Positions 35,208 to 43,799 of a stretch of 64,000 bases of DNA are shown piece by piece. Made by a program: the position numbers and the translations under genes. Source of the DNA: Chitinophaga sp. YR627 (GTDB taxonomy: Bacteria > Bacteroidota > Bacteroidia > Chitinophagales > Chitinophagaceae); assembly GCF_900114995.1 (NCBI RefSeq), contig NZ_FOUX01000009.1:1-64000 (forward strand). Reading direction: 5' to 3'. The first letter of the stretch is position 1, and each line of letters opens with the position of its first letter. The notes below the pieces were generated by a model. It worked only from the letters and a program-made list of their open reading frames with translations. It ran no database searches and was not told the DNA's origin.

Positions 35208-37514
35208 ATGCAAACCAACATTCTTGGCTATCCGCGTATTGGTAGCAACCGGGAATTGAAGAAGGCAAATGAAGCCTATTGGACCGGAAAGATCTCCCTT
35301 GAAAAATTACAGCTTACCGCCAGACAGTTACGCCGACAGAACTGGGAGACATTACATCAGGCAGGAATTGACCTGATCCCTTCAAATGATTTCTCTTATT
35401 ACGATCAGATACTCGATATGTGTATCATGACCGGTGCTATACCTGCCCGCTTCAGGGCTTTAAAGGAAAGTCTCGTTACACCGAGCAGTCCGGAACTCTA
35501 CTTTGCGATGGCCCGTGGTTATCAGAAAAACGGATTTGATGCAACGGCCATGGAAATGACCAAGTGGTTTGATACCAACTATCACTACCTGGTACCAGAG
35601 TTTGACGCTTCACAGGAATTCAGTCTGTTGTATAATAAGCCGCTGGAAGAATTCAAAGAAGCACAAGCCATCGGTATCCATACAAAACCTGTCCTGGCAG
35701 GTCCTGTCAGCTTCCTGCTGCTGGGAAAGATAAAAGAGGAATCTTTACAGCTGCCTGCTTTGCTGGATAAACTCTTACCTGTGTACATCCAGGTATTACA
35801 GTCGCTTCACCAGGCTGGCGCTACCTGGGTACAGATCGATGAACCAACCCTTGTACTGGATCTGACACCAGCACAACAGGAGCTATTCCTCCAGGCATAT
35901 ACACAGATCAGAAAAGCGGTTCCTGCCCTGAAATTACTCCTGACCACCTACTTTGGCGGGTTACAGGATAACACAGCCCTGACCACACAACTGCCAGTAG
36001 ATGCATTGCATATAGACCTGGTAAGAGCACCTGAACAACTGGATACAGTGCTGGCAGCCTTACGTGAAAATGTACAGCTTTCTGTAGGTGTTGTGAATGG
36101 CCGTAACATCTGGAAAAACAATTACGATACCTCTCTCCTGCTGATCAAAAAAGCAGTTGCAGTACTTGGTGAAGAACGTGTACTGATAGGCACTTCCTGC
36201 TCACTGTTGCATACACCTTATGACCTTGAACTGGAAACAGACGAAGCGGTACTTACACCACAGATTAAAAACTGGATGGCCTTTGCAAAACAGAAGGTCT
36301 ATGAAGTGATCGCACTGAAAGATATTCTGAATGGTAACAATGAATTACTGCAGGCAAACCAGCGTACAATGCAGGAAAAAGCAACAGCTGCTATCATCCA
36401 CAAACCGGCTGTTAAGGCCCGTCTGGCGGCACTGACGCCTGCTGATGCAGAACGTAAAAACGTATTCACTACCCGTCAGAAAGCACAGGAAGAAGTGTTA
36501 CAATTGCCGCTGTTCCCAACAACGACAATCGGCTCTTTTCCGCAAACAGAAGATATCAGAAAACTACGTGCAGACCTCAAAAAAGGCGATATCACAAAAG
36601 AAGGATACGATACTGCCATTCGCAAAGCCATACAGGATTCCGTACAGTTGCAGGAAAGTCTGCGCATAGATGTATTGGTACATGGTGAGTTTGAACGTAA
36701 TGACATGGTGGAATACTTTGGAGAGCAACTGGAAGGATTTGTGTTCACTAAAAACGGCTGGGTACAAAGCTATGGTTCACGGTGTGTAAAACCACCCGTG
36801 ATATATGGCGATGTGCAACGTAATACACCGATGACCGTTGAATGGAGCAGTTATGCACAATCACTGACAGACAAACCGATGAAAGGAATGCTGACCGGCC
36901 CTGTAACTATTTTACAATGGTCTTTTGTGAGAGATGATCAGCCTCGTTCTGAAACCACACTACAGATAGCGCTGGCTATCCGAGATGAAGTGGTAGATCT
37001 GGAAAAGGCGGGCATCCGTGTAATACAGGTGGACGAACCTGCTATCAGAGAAGGGCTTCCGTTACGTCAGGCAGACTGGCAGTCATACCTGGACTGGGCG
37101 GTAAAAGCCTTCCGCGTATCTGTTTCCGGCGTGGAAGATGCCACACAGATCCATACGCACATGTGTTATTCAGAGTTCAATGATATTATCAGCAATATTG
37201 CTGCGATGGATGCAGATGTGATCACGATAGAAACATCGCGTTCACAGATGGAATTACTGGAAGTATTCTCCACTTTCCATTATCCATATGAGATCGGACC
37301 AGGCGTATATGATATCCACTCACCACGCGTACCTACGGTAGCCGAAATGACAGAACTGCTGGAAAAAGCGATACAGTTGTTACCGGCACGGAATATATGG
37401 GTGAATCCGGACTGCGGACTTAAAACCCGCAAATGGCCGGAAACGGAGCAGGCATTGCGCAACATGGTGGCTGCTGCCCGCAATATGCGTGTAGCAGTGC
37501 AGGCAACGGCATAA
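35208..37514 (+). CDS. metE: Cobalamin-independent methionine synthase
   Basis: MetE transfers a methyl group from methyltetrahydrofolate triglutamate to homocysteine without B12. The 768-residue protein has the duplicated barrel; the N-terminal half opens with ILGYPRIGSNRELK. The catalytic half shows TTIGSFPQT, HGEFERNDMVEYF, the conserved IQVDEPAIREGLP, the zinc ligands His and Cys in HTHMCYSEF with Glu in ITIETSRSQ, and Cys in VNPDCGLKTR. The upstream riboswitch means it is expressed when B12 is scarce, so a B12-dependent MetH presumably exists elsewhere. Confidence 0.98.
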   Translation: MQTNILGYPRIGSNRELKKANEAYWTGKISLEKLQLTARQLRRQNWETLHQAGIDLIPSNDFSYYDQILDMCIMTGAIPARFRALKESLVTPSSPELYFAMARGYQKNGFDATAMEMTKWFDTNYHYLVPEFDASQEFSLLYNKPLEEFKEAQAIGIHTKPVLAGPVSFLLLGKIKEESLQLPALLDKLLPVYIQVLQSLHQAGATWVQIDEPTLVLDLTPAQQELFLQAYTQIRKAVPALKLLLTTYFGGLQDNTALTTQLPVDALHIDLVRAPEQLDTVLAALRENVQLSVGVVNGRNIWKNNYDTSLLLIKKAVAVLGEERVLIGTSCSLLHTPYDLELETDEAVLTPQIKNWMAFAKQKVYEVIALKDILNGNNELLQANQRTMQEKATAAIIHKPAVKARLAALTPADAERKNVFTTRQKAQEEVLQLPLFPTTTIGSFPQTEDIRKLRADLKKGDITKEGYDTAIRKAIQDSVQLQESLRIDVLVHGEFERNDMVEYFGEQLEGFVFTKNGWVQSYGSRCVKPPVIYGDVQRNTPMTVEWSSYAQSLTDKPMKGMLTGPVTILQWSFVRDDQPRSETTLQIALAIRDEVVDLEKAGIRVIQVDEPAIREGLPLRQADWQSYLDWAVKAFRVSVSGVEDATQIHTHMCYSEFNDIISNIAAMDADVITIETSRSQMELLEVFSTFHYPYEIGPGVYDIHSPRVPTVAEMTELLEKAIQLLPARNIWVNPDCGLKTRKWPETEQALRNMVAAARNMRVAVQATA

Positions 37515-37553
37515 CCATTCCCTGATAACCACTTATCCGCTATTCAAACAGGC

Positions 37554-37583
37554 AAAGTGCAGCAGGACGTCCTGCTGCACTTT
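37554..37583. terminator. Perfect hairpin after metE
   Basis: Fourteen-base arms AAAGTGCAGCAGGA and TCCTGCTGCACTTT enclose a CG centre. Its position 40 nt after the stop suits termination of metE. Confidence 0.7.
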
Positions 37584-37664
37584 CGTGCTATCTGCAAAAT
37601 GCACATAGCCAGTACTTTAGCAAACTCTTCCTGTTTACTAGATTATGATTCGTAACTTTATCAT

Positions 37665-37907
37665 ATGGCTTGTCATGAAACCATTACCTGTCCACGCTGC
37701 AATGCAGCTTTTGAGTGCCGCGTAGGTTCTATCCTTCGCTGCCAGTGCCAGCAGGTAACGCTGACTGAAGAAGAGCGGGCCTTTATTGGTGAAGCTTACT
37801 CCGGATGTTTATGTGCCGGATGTTTGAATGACATGAAAAAGAGTTACAGGCAAACCCGCTTTAAAGAACGCCTGCTGCAATTATTCTCCCTGCGGTTTAA
37901 ACGATAA
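37665..37907 (+). CDS. Cysteine-rich CWC family protein
   Basis: An 80-residue protein with the CWC pattern: ITCPRCNAAFECRV, LRCQCQQVTLTEEER and GCLCAGCL. Eight Cys, in pairs or alternate positions, suggest metal binding (zinc). The C-terminal tail is basic. The family has no established function. It is followed after 17 nt by the thioesterase gene and the two may be co-transcribed. Confidence 0.85.
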   Translation: MACHETITCPRCNAAFECRVGSILRCQCQQVTLTEEERAFIGEAYSGCLCAGCLNDMKKSYRQTRFKERLLQLFSLRFKR

Positions 37908-37924
37908 ATTAGTTGAACAACAAT

Positions 37925-38320
37925 ATGGCATACGAAAAACAGATAGCCGACTCCGTTACACGGATATTCAAAGCAGTCTTCCCGAACACAGTGAACCATT
38001 ATGATACTTTATTTGGCGGCACAGCAATGCAGCTCATGGATGAAGCAGCATTTATTACAGCTACCCGTTTCAGCCGTATGCGTATGGTCACCGTGTCAAG
38101 TGACAAAATAGATTTTAAAATGGCGATCCCGCATGGTACTATCATCGAACTGGTGGGAACAGTTGTACATGTAGGTACTACCAGTCTGAAAGTAGAGGTA
38201 GATATTTTCGTGGAGCAGATGTACAATACACACCGGGAAAAGGCGATTTCAGGCTCTTTTACGTTCGTTGCGATCGATGATCAGAAACGTCCGACCAGGA
38301 TCGTACTTACACATGAGTAA
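37925..38320 (+). CDS. Hotdog-fold acyl-CoA thioesterase
   Basis: About 131 residues, single hotdog domain of the YciA/BACH type: NHYDTLFGGTAMQLMDEAAFITATR contains the family Asp-X-X-X-Gly-Gly and Glu/Asp catalytic site, and MVTVSSDKIDFKMAIPHGTIIEL the following strand. It hydrolyses acyl-CoA thioesters; chain length is not predictable. A TTG at 37913 would add four residues; ATG 37925 is preferred. Confidence 0.9.
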   Translation: MAYEKQIADSVTRIFKAVFPNTVNHYDTLFGGTAMQLMDEAAFITATRFSRMRMVTVSSDKIDFKMAIPHGTIIELVGTVVHVGTTSLKVEVDIFVEQMYNTHREKAISGSFTFVAIDDQKRPTRIVLTHE

Positions 38321-38342
38321 TGTGATATTACAGCATGACATT

Positions 38343-38390
38343 TAAAGCAGAAGGCTGATTACCCTGTTGGATAATCAGCCTTCTGCTTTA
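38343..38390. terminator. Bidirectional hairpin between thioesterase and FKBP genes
   Basis: Nineteen-base perfect arms (38343-38361 and 38372-38390) with a ten-base loop and A/T-rich flanks on both sides can serve both convergent genes. Confidence 0.85.
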
Positions 38391-38417
38391 ATAATTTAAC
38401 TTCCCTTGTCTGAACGA

Positions 38418-38846
38418 CTACTTGATCTCAACCAGTTCGATATCGAAGATCAGCGCTTCACCAGCCAGTGGATGGTTAGCATCCAGTGTAATGGAAGTAT
38501 CGCCGATAGCAGCAACCTTTACAGGGAATACCTGGCCCTGTGGGTTACTCATCTGCAGATCCATACCTACCTGTGGGTTCAGATCAGCCGGAATGTTTTC
38601 CTTTGGAAACTCCATGATCAACTCATCATTCTTAGGACCATATGCTTCTTCAACAGGAATATTCAAGGTTCTTTTTTCACCAATAGTCATGTCAACAACA
38701 CCATTGTCGAAGCCTTTAATAACCATACCGGCGCCAACCTTAAATTCAAGCGGATCCCTACCTTCGGATGAGTCAAAAGTTGTTCCGTTGGTCAGGCGGC
38801 CATGATAATGCACACGCACCGTATCTCCGTTTTTAACTGCTTGCAT
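38418..38846 (-). CDS. SlyD-like FKBP-type peptidyl-prolyl isomerase
   Basis: A 142-residue cytosolic isomerase/chaperone. FKBP strands (VRVHYHGRLTNGTTFDSSEG, PLEFKVGAGMVIKGFD) flank the insert-in-flap domain (LIMEFPKENIP, VGMDLQMSN) and the conserved closing HPLAGEALIFDIELVEI. It lacks the Cys/His-rich metal-binding tail of enterobacterial SlyD. It catalyses proline isomerisation and helps folding. Confidence 0.93.
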   Translation of the reverse strand: MQAVKNGDTVRVHYHGRLTNGTTFDSSEGRDPLEFKVGAGMVIKGFDNGVVDMTIGEKRTLNIPVEEAYGPKNDELIMEFPKENIPADLNPQVGMDLQMSNPQGQVFPVKVAAIGDTSITLDANHPLAGEALIFDIELVEIK

Positions 38847-38979
38847 AATAATTTAATTAAAAGTGTTATTGGATAATTACCGCAAGGTAAAGAAATTAGT
38901 GAATAGATATTCAATTTAGCAATATTCCACTAAACTACCAATCCTTAATATCTTGCCTGATTTAAACTATTTTTACGGC

Positions 38980-40146
38980 ATGTACAAGGTCGTCATTACG
39001 CTTTTTTGTTGCCTGGTATTTACGGCAGCCGCCCAGGCGCAGGTCCTTACAGGCGCTGACAGAACAGAAGGATACCTGCCTCTACTAAGAGGCAAAAGAG
39101 TTGCACTACTGGTTAATCAGACTGCCATGATAGGCCATACACATCTCGTTGATTCATTACTGAAACTGCATGTGCATATACAGAAAATATTCAGCCCTGA
39201 ACATGGCTTCAGAGGTAATGCAGATGCGGGTGAAAAAGTGGGGAACAGTACAGACCCCAGCACCGGACTGACCATCGTATCCTTATATGGCAGGCACCGT
39301 AAGGCAGATGCCGCCGACCTTCAGGATGTTGATATACTGCTTTTCGACATTCAGGATGTAGGTACGCGCTTTTATACTTATATCTCCTCATTGCAGGAGT
39401 TCATGGAATCTGCTGCTGAGAATAATAAACCGCTCATTGTACTGGACCGGCCCAACCCTAACGGACATTACGTAGACGGGCCCGTACTGGAAGATACCAG
39501 CCTGCGCTCTTTCGTAGGCATGCAAGCTATTCCCATTGTACATGGTATGACCGTAGGAGAATATGCATATATGCTCAATGGAGAAAAATGGCTCAAAAAC
39601 GGCGTGGAATGCAAACTGACCGTCATTCCATGCAAGGGGTACGATGATCATACCTTCTATCAGCTACCTGTAAAGCCATCACCTAATCTGCCCAATATGG
39701 CAGCGATTTATCTCTACCCTTCCACGTGTCTGTTTGAAGGTACGGTGTTGAGTCTGGGCAGGGGTACCGATCTTCCTTTTCAGGTATTTGGTCACCCGTC
39801 TTTCCCGAAAGACCTGTACAAATTTACACCCCGCAGTACACCAGGGGCCAAGGAACCACCACTGAAAAATGTGACCTGCTACGGGTATAATCTCACCGGC
39901 ACACCGGAAGCTGTAAGGGCTGAAATGGACAACAAACTTCAGTTGAAATGGTTATTACAGGCATATGATCTGTACCCGGAGAAGGAAAATTTCTTTACGC
40001 CATTTTTCAATAAACTTGCAGGTAATACTACCTTGCAAAGACAAATAAAACAGGGCCTCAGTGAAGCGGAAATACGCGATACCTGGGAACCTGCACTGAC
40101 ACAATTTAAAACCATCAGGAAGAAATACTTATTATATGCAGAGTGA
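38980..40146 (+). CDS. namZ: NamZ-like exo-beta-N-acetylmuramidase (DUF1343, GH171)
   Basis: An exported 388-residue protein: signal peptide ending in AAQAQ, then the DUF1343 domain with VALLVNQTAMIG, KIFSPEHGFRG, LLFDIQDVGTRFYTY, LDRPNPNG and TVLSLGRGTDLPFQV. Members of GH171 release terminal N-acetylmuramic acid from peptidoglycan fragments; the identity is by family motif. It would act in the periplasm in cell-wall recycling. TTG at 38953 is an alternative start, but ATG 38980 gives the standard signal peptide. The fmt gene follows. Confidence 0.88.
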   Translation: MYKVVITLFCCLVFTAAAQAQVLTGADRTEGYLPLLRGKRVALLVNQTAMIGHTHLVDSLLKLHVHIQKIFSPEHGFRGNADAGEKVGNSTDPSTGLTIVSLYGRHRKADAADLQDVDILLFDIQDVGTRFYTYISSLQEFMESAAENNKPLIVLDRPNPNGHYVDGPVLEDTSLRSFVGMQAIPIVHGMTVGEYAYMLNGEKWLKNGVECKLTVIPCKGYDDHTFYQLPVKPSPNLPNMAAIYLYPSTCLFEGTVLSLGRGTDLPFQVFGHPSFPKDLYKFTPRSTPGAKEPPLKNVTCYGYNLTGTPEAVRAEMDNKLQLKWLLQAYDLYPEKENFFTPFFNKLAGNTTLQRQIKQGLSEAEIRDTWEPALTQFKTIRKKYLLYAE

Positions 40147-40165
40147 GTTAAAGGACCAACAAAAT

Positions 40166-41083
40166 ATGAGGATCATCTTTATGGGCACCCCTGATTTCGC
40201 AGTGGCTTCACTCGACATACTGGTGCAAAACGGCTATAACGTGGTGGCTGTGATCACAGCGCCTGATAAACCTGCCGGAAGAGGCTTACAATTGCAGCAA
40301 AGTGCTGTTAAACAATATGCAGTGTCTAAGAACATTCCGGTATTGCAACCGGAGAAACTGAAGAACCCGGATTTCCTGGCTGAATTAAAGGCTTTAAAGG
40401 CCGATCTGCAGGTAGTGGTGGCCTTCCGTATGCTCCCGGAAGTGGTATGGGATATGCCGCCTCTGGGCACGATCAACGTACATGCTTCGCTGTTGCCTAA
40501 TTACAGGGGGGCTGCGCCTATCAACTGGGCAATCATCAACGGAGAGAAAGAATCTGGTGTGACCACCTTCAAACTTCAACATGAAATCGACACGGGTGAT
40601 ATCCTGTTCAGTCAGTCAGTAGTGATCAGAGATGATGAAACTGCCGGCGAACTCCATGACGACCTGATGGCTACAGGCGCCGGACTGCTATTAAAAACAG
40701 TGCAGGCACTGGGCTCCGGTACAGCTACCGGTACGCCACAGGCACATATCAGGGCAGAGGAGATCAAACATGCACCCAAGATCTTCAAAGAAGACTGTCA
40801 GATAAAATGGGAACAGCCGGTTGAGCAGATCTACAATCTCGTACGTGGTATGAGTCCCTACCCTACCGCCTGGACCCTGCTTGCCGGAAAGAGTGTGAAG
40901 ATATTCAAAGCTACCAGGGAACATGCACAACCTGCTGTTGCTCCGGGCGAAGCGATCAGCGATAATAAGACCTATCTGAAAATAGCAGCACCAGACGGCT
41001 ACCTTTCCTTACAGGAGATACAGATGGAAGGCAAAAAGCGGATGGATATAGAGGCTTTCTTAAGAGGATACAAAGTCAGTTAG
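40166..41083 (+). CDS. fmt: Methionyl-tRNA formyltransferase
   Basis: Fmt formylates the initiator Met-tRNA. The 305-residue protein shows FMGTPDFAV, the SLLPNYRGAAPINWAIINGE formyl-transfer site with Asn and His (in INVHASLLPNYRG) and Asp in EIDTGDIL, and a C-terminal OB-like domain. The frame extends upstream to 40136, overlapping the previous gene, but ATG 40166 gives the usual start RIIFMGTPDFAV. Confidence 0.97.
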   Translation: MRIIFMGTPDFAVASLDILVQNGYNVVAVITAPDKPAGRGLQLQQSAVKQYAVSKNIPVLQPEKLKNPDFLAELKALKADLQVVVAFRMLPEVVWDMPPLGTINVHASLLPNYRGAAPINWAIINGEKESGVTTFKLQHEIDTGDILFSQSVVIRDDETAGELHDDLMATGAGLLLKTVQALGSGTATGTPQAHIRAEEIKHAPKIFKEDCQIKWEQPVEQIYNLVRGMSPYPTAWTLLAGKSVKIFKATREHAQPAVAPGEAISDNKTYLKIAAPDGYLSLQEIQMEGKKRMDIEAFLRGYKVS

Positions 41084-41142
41084 GAATTGGTCAATCAGGA
41101 ATTATAATGCAGCGAAGATTGAAATTGAGATTAAATTAGTTG

Positions 41143-41201
41143 AAGCATATAAACGATAAAGGCGTCCAGGGATACTGGACGCCTTTATCGTTTATATGCT
41201 T
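41143..41201. terminator. 27-bp perfect bidirectional hairpin
   Basis: Perfect arms (41143-41169 and 41175-41201) around a GGATA loop lie between convergent fmt and LysM-protein genes. The stem is G+C rich inside and A+T rich outside. Confidence 0.85.
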
Positions 41202-41259
41202 AGAGAGTGATCAGACGAGTATTCTCTCTGAGGCACCTGTCTGTTTCATTCTTAATTAA

Positions 41260-42300
41260 CTATTCTTCGTAATTCAGCTGACAGTAGAATTTCGCCTCAT
41301 TTGTACCCAGTGCTTCCAGTGCGGAATCACTCAGTTTAATGATCAGGCCTTCATTCTGCTTGATCTGCGGAATTGCTTCCAGTACTTTTGCGTAGATGAA
41401 CTTACCATTCAGCGGGTTGGTCACTTTAATGATCGTACCTCTTGGTGCTGTATTGTGCAATGCATAATATTTACCAGGGCTTGCGTTGCTTTTGAACCAT
41501 CCACCAGGACCTTTTTCAGAAGTCACGCTCTTACCGTTGCTTGTCTGCTGGTTATACAGTTGCTCGAAAGAAGAGCCTGCACTGCTTGCTGGCGCTGGTT
41601 TTGTAGCACCGGTATTAGTAGCAGGAGCTGGTGTTGGCGTCGTAGCTGGCGTTTCTGGTGGCGCCTGCTGATCTGGTTTTGTTACCGGAGGAGCTGGCGT
41701 TGTACCTGCCGCAGGCGTAGTCGCTACCGGCGTTGTTGGCGCTGGTGTGGACGGCGTTGGCGTTGGCGTCGTAGCTGGCGGCGTGCTTGCCGGATGGGTA
41801 GCAGGAGGAGGTGTGGTAGACGGATTGCTGGCTACCGGTGCAGAAGCTGGAATACCAGTTCCTTTCAGATAACCCACGATCACGAAACCATCCTTCTGTA
41901 AACCATCACCGGTCATATTATTCCAGCGACGGATATTATCCAGTGATACTTTGTTATGGTTTACACTAAGACGATACAGTGTTTCTTTTTCTTCTACCTT
42001 ATGATACACAGGCGTGCCACCTGCATCTGTTTTCTGTGAAAAATTGGTGCTGTTTAAGGGGATCTTTACAGACTGTCCAAGCTGCAAACCCTGTTCAGCT
42101 GAGATATTGTTTTCGCCTGCAATCTCTTTCGGAGACAAACTGTAGGACCTGCCCAGACTGTAAAGGGTTTCTCCTTTCTTTACAGTGTGCAGTACATACA
42201 GATCGGGAGAGGTACCCTGTACCTGGACCCTGTCCTGTGCCTGTACTCCACCGGCAACACATAATACAAGTCCCGCAATTGTCATGAACGTTTTTACCAT
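41260..42300 (-). CDS. Exported LysM protein with proline-rich linker
   Basis: A 346-residue periplasmic or cell-wall-bound protein. After a signal peptide (VQAQ) are two LysM domains (about 38-81, VLHTVKKGETLYSLGRSY, and 99-145, HKVEEKETLYRLSVNH), a low-complexity Pro/Thr/Ala linker of about 90 residues (151-240), and a C-terminal barrel-like domain (GKYYALHNTAPRGTIIKVTNP, KFIYAKVLEAIP) resembling RlpA-type double-psi barrels. LysM domains bind peptidoglycan; whether the C-terminal part cleaves glycan strands, as some RlpA proteins do, is unknown. Confidence 0.85.
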   Translation of the reverse strand: MVKTFMTIAGLVLCVAGGVQAQDRVQVQGTSPDLYVLHTVKKGETLYSLGRSYSLSPKEIAGENNISAEQGLQLGQSVKIPLNSTNFSQKTDAGGTPVYHKVEEKETLYRLSVNHNKVSLDNIRRWNNMTGDGLQKDGFVIVGYLKGTGIPASAPVASNPSTTPPPATHPASTPPATTPTPTPSTPAPTTPVATTPAAGTTPAPPVTKPDQQAPPETPATTPTPAPATNTGATKPAPASSAGSSFEQLYNQQTSNGKSVTSEKGPGGWFKSNASPGKYYALHNTAPRGTIIKVTNPLNGKFIYAKVLEAIPQIKQNEGLIIKLSDSALEALGTNEAKFYCQLNYEE

Positions 42301-42347
42301 TACTACGCTGTTTATACCTTTCAGGTAACTAAATTAAAAATTTTTGC

Positions 42348-43742
42348 CTACACTTCTTTCAGAATACGGAGTTCTTTAGGATAGTAATTGTTGATACGGT
42401 TAGGTAATATTTTCGCCCATCCGAGCGCCATCCCTTCATACTTCATCAGTGCCCAGCCTTTCACATCTGTAGTTACCTCAGGGTCTTCTTTTCTCAGATA
42501 GCGTAAAGACTGCTCACGGGTCAACGTCACTTGTGGGATTGTGTCCCTGGTCATATTGCTCATTGCCAGCTGATGATCAGGAATCAGTTCTTTCGCTGCC
42601 AGCTGGCCCGCTTTTACGCCAGCTTTCCGCAAATATAAGTGCTGTTGTAGTAAAGAAACAACAGACGCCATATTTTCCGGAAATATTAATACCTCTCCCT
42701 GATGATCCATCATAAAGAGGTTGTCCGTATTTTTCAACCATTGTGCGACCTTCTCCTGATCTTTTTTAGCAACCGGCGTAACGCTATCCCGTTGTTTCTT
42801 AGCGGAATACTCATCTCCGGAAGTCTTACGGAAACAGGTGATAAAGAAGCCTTCACCTTTTACTTTGTCAGGGTAAAAACGGTATCCTTCTGCCTGTTGC
42901 GGTCCTGCTGTGGTCTTCACAATATGCCAGTCTTCACTGACTGGTATCGCAATATTCTCTACTGAAAAGTTATCCTGTATCCATTCCATGATCTCTTCGT
43001 CTTCCTGACGGGAATAAGAGCAGGTGGCATAGATCAGTATCCCATTCTCTTTTAACGTATTCCATACGTCCGCAAGTATGCGCTGCTGACGCTGACTGCA
43101 CAACATCACATTTTCCGGGGACCACTCTTCTACTGCTTCCGGCTCACGTCTGAAAAGTCCTGAACCAGAGCAGGGTGCATCCACCACCATCACATCAAAG
43201 TATCCGGGCAGTCTGCCGAAATCACGCGGATCATTGTTGGTAACGATCACATTTGCAGCGCCCCATTTACTGATATTATCCCCTAAAAGCGCGGCCCTGC
43301 TTTTGATCACCTCATTGGATACCAGCACACTGTCGGTACTGATCAGCGATTGCAGCAGGGTTGATTTACCACCCGGGGCTGCACAGAGATCCAGTACTTT
43401 CAACGGTGCTTCCAGGTCACATACCTGACGCATTACCTGTTCTACGAACATGGAAGAAGCTTCCTGTACGTAATAAGCGCCTGCATGGAAAAAAGGATCA
43501 AAGGTAAAAGACGGTCTTACTGGCAGATAGTATCCATACTGTGACCATGGAACCCGGCTGACGGTTGTTTCTGTCAGTGATTGCAGTACCTTTTGTACGG
43601 CCTGTTCATCCTGTAATTTGTTCGGATTTATCCTGAGAGAAGTGATTTTTTCGCCTGCCTCATGTATACGCAAAAAGGCTGCCAAATCCATACCTGGCAG
43701 TCCTGATAGTGTGTCTGTAAATTTTTTTGGTAAGAAATCCAA
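42348..43742 (-). CDS. RsmF-like 16S rRNA m5C methyltransferase
   Basis: A 464-residue NOL1/NOP2/Sun family enzyme. It has the SAM-binding VLDLCAAPGGKSTLL, DVMVVDAPCSGSGLFRR with the first catalytic Cys, ATCSYSRQEDEE with the second Cys, and an RNA-binding C-terminal extension with a PUA-like segment. This pattern matches RsmF, which makes m5C in 16S rRNA. The start codon is TTG. It is in tandem with the transhydrogenase genes but separated by 57 nt. Confidence 0.92.
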   Translation of the reverse strand: MDFLPKKFTDTLSGLPGMDLAAFLRIHEAGEKITSLRINPNKLQDEQAVQKVLQSLTETTVSRVPWSQYGYYLPVRPSFTFDPFFHAGAYYVQEASSMFVEQVMRQVCDLEAPLKVLDLCAAPGGKSTLLQSLISTDSVLVSNEVIKSRAALLGDNISKWGAANVIVTNNDPRDFGRLPGYFDVMVVDAPCSGSGLFRREPEAVEEWSPENVMLCSQRQQRILADVWNTLKENGILIYATCSYSRQEDEEIMEWIQDNFSVENIAIPVSEDWHIVKTTAGPQQAEGYRFYPDKVKGEGFFITCFRKTSGDEYSAKKQRDSVTPVAKKDQEKVAQWLKNTDNLFMMDHQGEVLIFPENMASVVSLLQQHLYLRKAGVKAGQLAAKELIPDHQLAMSNMTRDTIPQVTLTREQSLRYLRKEDPEVTTDVKGWALMKYEGMALGWAKILPNRINNYYPKELRILKEV

Positions 43743-43799
43743 CCCCTTATTTTTGCAGCAAAATACTGAAAAAACGGGGCATAGCAGTCAGATGGCCTT

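Noticed and set aside
35048..35245. Short frame in the metE leader overlapping the metE start
   Set aside because: It lies in the riboswitch expression platform and ends inside metE out of frame; Ser/Leu-rich with no motif, so a leader peptide is not supported.
41590..41830. Repeat-rich stretch in the LysM gene that could be read as an independent repeat element
   Set aside because: It is the Pro/Thr-rich linker of the protein, produced by low-complexity codons.
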